Assembly (NCBI GenBank): GCA_963920575.1
Contig: OY986964.1
Span: forward strand, 15,179,460-15,243,459
Source: Narthecium ossifragum
Lineage: Eukaryota; Streptophyta; Magnoliopsida; Dioscoreales; Nartheciaceae
Length of the DNA stretch: 64,000 nucleotides
Direction: 5' to 3'
A program made the position numbers and the translations under genes. The notes beneath the pieces were generated by a model. It had not been told where the DNA came from and ran no database searches. It saw only the letters and a program-made list of their open reading frames with translations. Shown one piece after another: positions 58,279 through 64,000 of this stretch. How positions within the stretch are numbered: position 1 is the stretch's first letter; the number at the start of each line of letters is the position of its first letter.

Positions 58279-58518
58279 TAAGAGACCAGGTATTTCATGA
58301 GACCATGATATATAGGATATTGGACACTAAGATGAGTACTCTTCTTCAAAATAGAAACAATAGTGAGGAACTAAAGTATATTGTTGTTGACGTGGAAATT
58401 TTGCCGTTGAAATAGTCAAAATAGTAAAAATCATGGACGTGTAAAGGCTCAACTCCTTCGAACTCAGTTTGAAAAGAGGTGTTGAAGCCGCGGAAACATG
58501 GATAAGAAGTAAAGATAG

Positions 58519-58668
58519 AAAGTGGGAAATGGATGATGAGAAGTGGTGGAAAATGGATGGATGAGAAGTGGTGGAAAATGCATGATGAGAAATGTGAGTG
58601 ATGAGAAATGGATGATGAAAAATGGATGATGAGAGAATGTGGGTGATGAGAAATGGGTGATGAAAAAT
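58519..58668. repeat. Purine-rich minisatellite (GATGAGAAATGG type)
   Basis: About ten irregular copies of GATGAGAAATGG/GATGATGAAAAATGG units. The minus-strand 181-residue open frame over it is low-complexity (Ser, His, Phe, Ile). Confidence 0.8.
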
Positions 58669-58677
58669 GCTACAAGT

Positions 58678-58755
58678 ACTCCTATGAATGGTAGAACTAC
58701 TCCTATGAATAATAGAACTACTCTCATGAATAATAGAACTACTCATATGAATGAA
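58678..58755. repeat. 24-bp tandem repeat, about 3.5 copies
   Basis: Units of ACTCCTATGAATGGTAGAACT type at 58678, 58699, 58723 and 58741. Confidence 0.8.
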
Positions 58756-59059
58756 AGCTTCATTACATGAAATTAAAAGAAAGAAAAAGCATTGCTGAAA
58801 TTTAAAAGTAAATGAAGATAAATAAAGTTGCATTGGAAATAAAGATAAAAAAACTACATTGGAAATAAACATAAAAACTGGTTTTGCTTTTGATTTCGGG
58901 TGATAGCTTCTTCTTCATCTTCTTGCCTTTTATAAAGCTTCTGTATAACTAATTTAAAACCGTCTGAAGCTGCCCTAAAACCATCAGAACCGCTCCGAAA
59001 TCGTCAGAACTGGTCAACATCTTCAGCTATTATGAAACTGCCATCAGATAGAGCGTCTT
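58756..59059. other. Spacer left of the Tekay element
   Basis: AT-rich with an AACCGTC/CCATCAGAACC patch; nothing identified. 59055-59059 (GTCTT) is the left flank of the LTR. Confidence 0.3.
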
Positions 59060-61480
59060 TGTCGCGCCCCGACCCGCGAAAGCCCAACCGGGCCGGGCGA
59101 CGCGAACCGGAACCTACAAAACGCGGAAAACAAAGTTGGCGAGGGTTTCCTCTAACCTATGGGTCTCCTTAGCAAATCATCAAAAACCCCCAATTAAAAG
59201 ACAATAATTAACAAAACCTCGAACCATAGATTTAAGAACTCAAAAAGATTTAATATACATATCCTCGAATAGGGGGGGTTCAAATACAACATTACTCCCA
59301 TAGGAGACTAGCTAACATAGGATAAAAGCTGTAAAGGATCACCACCTCTCAGACTCCACCTGGCGCCGCCGCACCGCCAACCAACTGCCCGGTAGGGGCC
59401 AAGGAAGAAGAACTGACGCCTGCACCTGCAAAACGCAGCCCGGGTAGGAGTGAGCACTAAGCTCAGTAGGGATCTACACTACGACACACAGAAGGAAGAG
59501 GGAAACGCAACAGTGTCACCCTCAAGTAGAACCTGGGTGTATACAGGGGTCCCATAACCCCACCGCGTGTCCCTGAGGCCCCGATCATGATCTTCCAGCC
59601 GGGCTGGTCACATGTCGGGTCACACTCAGTAGCAGGAAACAACACTGCTGACTCTCAACAGGACACAGAACACTGTTTGGTGGGAAAAGACGCCACTGAG
59701 TAGGCAACTCCTCTACTCAAGAGTTTAAGAACGCCGGACACCGGCAACACTTCAGATCCGACTCGAGGCCGACACGACCTCCACAATCACCAAGCAACAA
59801 GTGCACCAGTCATCTAAGCCTATCATCAAGTTTGACTGGACACTACAATTCAAACCGGGTCCAAACCACCCAACCCCGGTCCTAGGGCTAAGTCCGAGCT
59901 TCCAGCCTCGGGACGGCGACCCAAGGATCACCCACGCCCTAACCAATGCAACTAATGCGCAAATCAACAATGCATGCTATGACATACACAGATAAGAAGC
60001 AAAGCATGCAACAGTATGTCAAGCATCATATAAGTCTACTGGATCGCTACAGCGGTACTACCAACCGTTGCCAGCCAATCCGCAGCGGGTCCCGGCATTA
60101 CGACGGTACCACGACCGTCAACCGTGAACTCCTGCAACGGGAAGCAACCCCGAAAACCGCTGAATAAACAGTAACAATATAATATTATATTCCGAAATAT
60201 AATATTATATTCAAACAACCAAAACCTCTACTTAGGGGCTAATTGATCCCGTCGATCCGACGTCCAAACGACGTCAGATTCAAGATCCAATTTAGCCATC
60301 AGTAGGTGTATATACCAGGATCAACATATCCAAAATTCATAATCCTCCAACGGTTGGATTAACGGGAACATGCAAATCAAAACCGCTAATCAACTCACTT
60401 ACCAATTTAATTGCTGCAACGCAGCCCTCCAGCAAACAATTCATAAAACATCGTAGAAAAATTGGAAAATTACGAAACAAGATGGAATGGAAAGCTAACG
60501 AAGAGATCTACAACTCTTATGTTTATCAAAAACCAAGATCATGTACACGCCGGCCGGAAAACTCGCCGCAAGCCGGCTGTTCTTCAAGAATAGCAGAAAA
60601 CCAGAAATCTGAGCTTAATCATGCAATAAACCTACTCAAATCTCAACCACATAATATGAAACTCGTATCAGTAATTCTAATAGGAATAAGGAATCCAACA
60701 AAACAAGGATCAACAAGATCCAACGGCTAGATCTAGAGAAAACCCGAAATAAACATCAGTAGGTATAACCCTACCTAGCTGCGCTTTCCTCAGCTGATTC
60801 CCCGCGATTTGATCACCAACAAGCCTCCAAACCACTTCAGGGATCTTCCTCTCGTTGTCACGAATCCAAGGAGCCTTAGAATGCCGAAAAAGATGGTCGG
60901 AGGAGGGAGAGCGGAGGTGAGGAAGGTTGGCTGCCGGAAACAGGGGAAGAAGCAGAGGTTTCGGGAGAAGAAAGAAAGAGGAAGAAGAAAGGAGGAGAAG
61001 GAGGAAGAGGAGGGGAAGAAAAGGAGGGGAAAGGGGGAGGGGAATGCCGGGGGAAGGGGGAAAAAGAGAGGGGAGGGGAGGGAAAGTCCTCCCCCTCTGA
61101 CAGGGGAGAGCGACGACCAGCGGTGGCCGTCCTCGCGAAGCAGAAAAGCCACCGACGAGAGTCCGATCGGTCGCTCCAAGGAGCGATCGATCGCTCGCGC
61201 CCTGGCTCGATCCCACTACCGACTCGCTCACGAGTCTGACCGATCTCTCCAAGGAGCGATCGATCGCTCGAGGGTCGTCAGCTGCCCAAAGGCAAGCTTC
61301 CGCGCGCCCGAGCTGGGATCTTCCGATCCCGAGTCCACCTAGCCAGTCTAAACAAGCATTAACACAAACAAGGCCGATGTGTGCACACGCGGGTGTGAAA
61401 CAAACCAACAAGGCGCAATTTACCAAATTGCCCTTTGCTGTCTACAACGAGCCACAGGGGTAGAGGGACAGGTCCTCACA
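59060..61480 (-). repeat. 3' LTR of the Tekay-type element (family B reference copy, 2421 bp)
   Basis: TGTCGCGCCCCGACCC ... GGTCCTCACA. Flanks do not match (GTCTT left, TCCTA right), and pol in the same orientation follows directly at 61481, so this is the 3' LTR of a full element and not a solo LTR. It shares ends and inner blocks with family B copies 1-3. A minus-strand open frame 60710-61426 (238 residues) is low-complexity. Confidence 0.9.
61164..61272. repeat. GATCGATC array in the Tekay LTR
   Basis: Two modules with CTCCAAGGAGCGATCGATCG (61174 and 61248), each an imperfect hairpin (CGCTCC-AA-GGAGCG followed by GATCGATCGCTC). Confidence 0.9.
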
Positions 61481-61553
61481 TCCTAATACCCTTAAAGGAA
61501 ATATCATCCCGAGATTCGATAAGGGTAGGGCTCGGAACAACAAAACAGCTACA
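61481..61553 (-). other. Spacer between pol and the Tekay 3' LTR
   Basis: Contains the minus-strand purine-rich AAGGGTATTAGGA directly before the LTR start TGTGAGGACC, the probable polypurine tract. Confidence 0.6.
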
Positions 61554-64000
61554 CTAGAAGACAGGACAAGAAGTACCTGGAGAAGAAAACAGCTGCGGAA
61601 ACTCCTGCCGCATGCGCGCCTCGCGCTCCCAAGTGATCTCCTCGGTACCTCTGTGTCTCCACAGTACCTTGACCAAGGGAATCGTCTTGCCCCGCAAGAC
61701 CTGATCCCTCTGGTCAAGCACCCGAACCGACTGCTCAACAAAGCTCGCGTCTGCCTCAAGCTCAATGTCATCCACCCTGATGACATGAGACGGGTCTGGG
61801 TGATACTTCCTCAGCATCGACACATGGAAAGTCGGATGCACAGCAGACATGTGCTGAGGAAGATCCAGGCGGTAAGCTACCTCGCCGACCCTCTCTAAGA
61901 TCTCGAACGGCCCGACAAACCTTGGTGCCAACTTACCACCTCTGTCAAACCTGACAGAACCTCTGTACGGCGATGCTCGCAAGAACACTCGGTCGCCGAC
62001 TGCAAACTCCAACGGTCGTCGCCTCTGATCTGCATAACTCTTCTGCCGGCTCTGAGCCGTCAGAAGCCTCTGCCTGATCTGCACTAACCTCTCAGACGAC
62101 CGCTTGACGATGTCTGGACCGGTGAGTGAAGCCTCTCCAACCTCCGTCCAGCACACTGGGGAACGACACGGTCTACCGTACAACGCCTCGAAAGGTGCTA
62201 CTCCAAGACTGGACTGGTAGCTGTTGTTGTAGGCGAACTCCACCAAGGGGACGTGCTCCTCCCAGCTGCCTCCTGCGTCGAGGACACATGCTCTCAGCAT
62301 GTCCTCCAAGATCTGGATAGTCCGCTCTGACTGTTCGTCTGTCTGCGGATGGAAAGCAGTACTGAAAGTCAGAAGTGTGCCAACTGCCTCCTGAAAGTCT
62401 CGCTAGAACCTGCTCGTGAACCTGGGGTCACGGTCTGACACGATAGAAACTGGAACTCCATGTAGTCTGACCACCTCTCTGACGTACAAGCTGCCCAGCC
62501 TGTCCGTCGAGTCTGTCACCCGCATAGGCAGGAAGTGCGCCGATTTGGTCAATCGATCAACGATGACTCAAATCGCATCATTCCCTCTAGGAGATCTCGG
62601 TAGCCCGGTCACGAAGTCCATTGTGATGTGCTCCCACTTCCACTCAGCTAGTGGAAGCGGCTGAAGTAAACCCGGAGTCCGCTGGTGCTCTGCCTTGACC
62701 TTCTGACAGGTAAGGCAGCGCGATACGAACTCCGTCACTGCCCTCTTCATCCCGCGCCACCAGAACTGTCGCCGAAGATCCTAGTACATCTTGGTGCTGC
62801 CGGGATGAACTGCAAAGCGAGAGTGGTGGAACTCTCGTAGGACATCGTCTCGAAGAACTGGATCTGCTGGAACTGCTACTCTGCCTCGGAACCGTAGCCC
62901 TCCGTCTGGCGATACTGTCCAGTCTCCGTCTGCGCCCTCTGTGCCCGCTGCTGTGCGTAACTCCTCGAGCTCTGGATCACTGTGTTGTGCCTCTAACACT
63001 CTGGCAAGAACTGCTGGCATACTCTGCACTGCGTATAGGAAGCTGCTGGATCCCCGATCCTCAAACTCGAGCCCCAACTGGCCCACCGTCTCTAGAGCCT
63101 GCCACTGCCGCGCTGACAGCCCTGCAACTGCTGCTCTGGTGTCTCTCACCTGTCTGCTCAGCGCGTCTGCTACGACGTTTGCCTTACCAGGATGGTAATG
63201 CAACTCGAAGTCGTAGTCCTCCAGTAGCTCCATCCAGCGTCGCTGCCTCAGGTTGAGGTCACGTTGGGTGAAAACGTGCCTCAAGCTCTTATGGTCCGAG
63301 AAGACAGAAAACTTCTCGCCATAGAGGTAGTGATGCCAGGTTTTCAGGGCAAAGACCACCGCTGCAAGCTCCAAGTCATGGGTCGGGTAGTTCCTCTCAT
63401 GGTTCTTCAGCTGGCGAGAACCATAGGAAACTACGTGGCCCTCCTGCAGGAGGACACACCCCAAACCCTCTCCACTAGCGTCACAGTAGACACTGTAACC
63501 AACACCTCGCTCGGGGACGATAAGCACCGGTGCACTGGTCAACCTGGTCCTCAGCTCTATGAAGGCTCGCTCACAAGCATCATCCCATACGAACGGGACG
63601 GCATTCTGTGTCAGTCTGGTCAACGGTCCGGCAACTCTGAAGAAGTCCCGCACGAACCGCCTATAGTAACCCGCCAGGCCTAAGAAGCTACGATCCTCGA
63701 ACACTGTCCTCGGTCTCTGCCACTGTACCACTGCCTCGACCTTGGCGGGGTCGACTGAGATCCCTGCTGCCAACACCACGTGTCCAAGGAATCCCACCTG
63801 TGCAAGCCAGAACTCGCACTTGGAAGCCTTGGCATACAGCCGATGCTCCCTAAGTAGCTGCAACACTGTCGCCAAGTGTCGCTCGTGCTCCGCCTCTGAC
63901 CGGGAGTAGATAAGGATGTCGTCGACGAACACCACCACGAACTCGTCTAGGAAGGGCCGGAAGATCCTCTGCATGAGATCCATGAACGCTGCTGGTGCGT
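61554..64000 (-). pseudogene. pol: Tekay/Del-type pol (RT, RNase H, integrase, chromo-like tail), three stops, cut by window edge
   Basis: One minus-strand frame from the right edge to 61554 broken only by stops at 62781-62783, 62568-62570 and 62403-62405. RT catalytic FVDD ([13 protein letters not shown]), RNase H ([13 protein letters not shown]), connection ([14 protein letters not shown]), integrase zinc finger (CLTCQKVKAEH), core (TMDFVTGLP, SDRD, TAFHPQT) and a chromodomain-like tail (VKVLWRHRGTEEITWE), which with the long LTR marks the Tekay/Del lineage. The first stop fits CAG to TAG, the other two TGG to TAG or TGA. No frameshift in 2.4 kb, so inactivation is recent. Gag, PBS and 5' LTR lie beyond 64000. 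Confidence 0.9.

Noticed and set aside
58519..58755. CRISPR-like array
   Set aside because: Repeats are degenerate and adjoining without unique spacers, and the DNA is from a plant nucleus.
58327..58872. 181-residue minus-strand frame
   Set aside because: Translation of a minisatellite (Ser/His/Ile/Phe repeats).
60710..61426. 238-residue minus-strand frame in the Tekay LTR
   Set aside because: Pro/Leu/Ser-rich low complexity inside an LTR; only weak, short similarity to the frame in family B copy 3, so coding is not supported.

Overview
The window is nuclear DNA of a flowering plant. It holds a spliced 19-exon plant kinesin gene, an intronless AT-hook (AHL) gene, and dense nested LTR retrotransposons of plant lineages (Ty1-copia SIRE and Tork types; Ty3 Tat/Athila, Reina and Tekay types). 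The GC-rich AHL gene and heavy Ty3 load suggest a monocot, but that is a weak inference. Only two host genes are supported.

Layout. 1-784: AT-rich upstream DNA and 5' leader with ACGT-type palindromes. 785-15094: complete armadillo-repeat kinesin (ARK / KIN-U clade), 913 codons plus stop, with all splice sites and phases closing. One intron carries a 334-bp solo LTR with a perfect 5-bp target-site duplication (TSD); another carries a fold-back repeat. 15851-33024: retrotransposon cluster with a LINE fragment, a Tat-like solo LTR, a SIRE copia fragment, and a Tork copia fragment whose LTR was split by an 11.7-kb non-autonomous Tat-type element. That element was in turn hit twice by solo LTRs of one family ('family A'). 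33025-39510: fold-back MITE, a Tat-type LTR split by a 3.3-kb 'family B' LTR, and a chromovirus-like LTR relic holding a hAT MITE. 40033-53168: a Reina-type chromovirus on the minus strand. Its 3' LTR holds a family A solo LTR, and its reverse-transcriptase region holds a family B LTR, which holds a small family C LTR, which holds another family B LTR (four levels, each inner insertion with a perfect 5-bp TSD). 53389-58755: MITEs, simple repeats, the AHL gene on the minus strand, and minisatellites. 59060-64000: 3' LTR and pol of a Tekay/Del-type element running off the right edge. Its LTR is family B, which identifies the lineage of the other family B copies.

Main unexplained signal: LTRs of at least six unrelated families each contain a short array of GATCGATC- or GGTCGACC-type palindromes, often arranged as hairpins, with family-specific spacers. 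A fold-back repeat present both in an ARK intron and in the cluster has a similar design. Other points: a non-autonomous Tat-type element with an acidic ORF and no pol; a reading frame that crosses both LTR borders of the Reina element; and element-inactivating stops that are nearly all G-to-A or C-to-T changes. Exon and LTR borders were read by eye from splice consensus, frame continuity, TG..CA ends and TSDs; no alignment was run.
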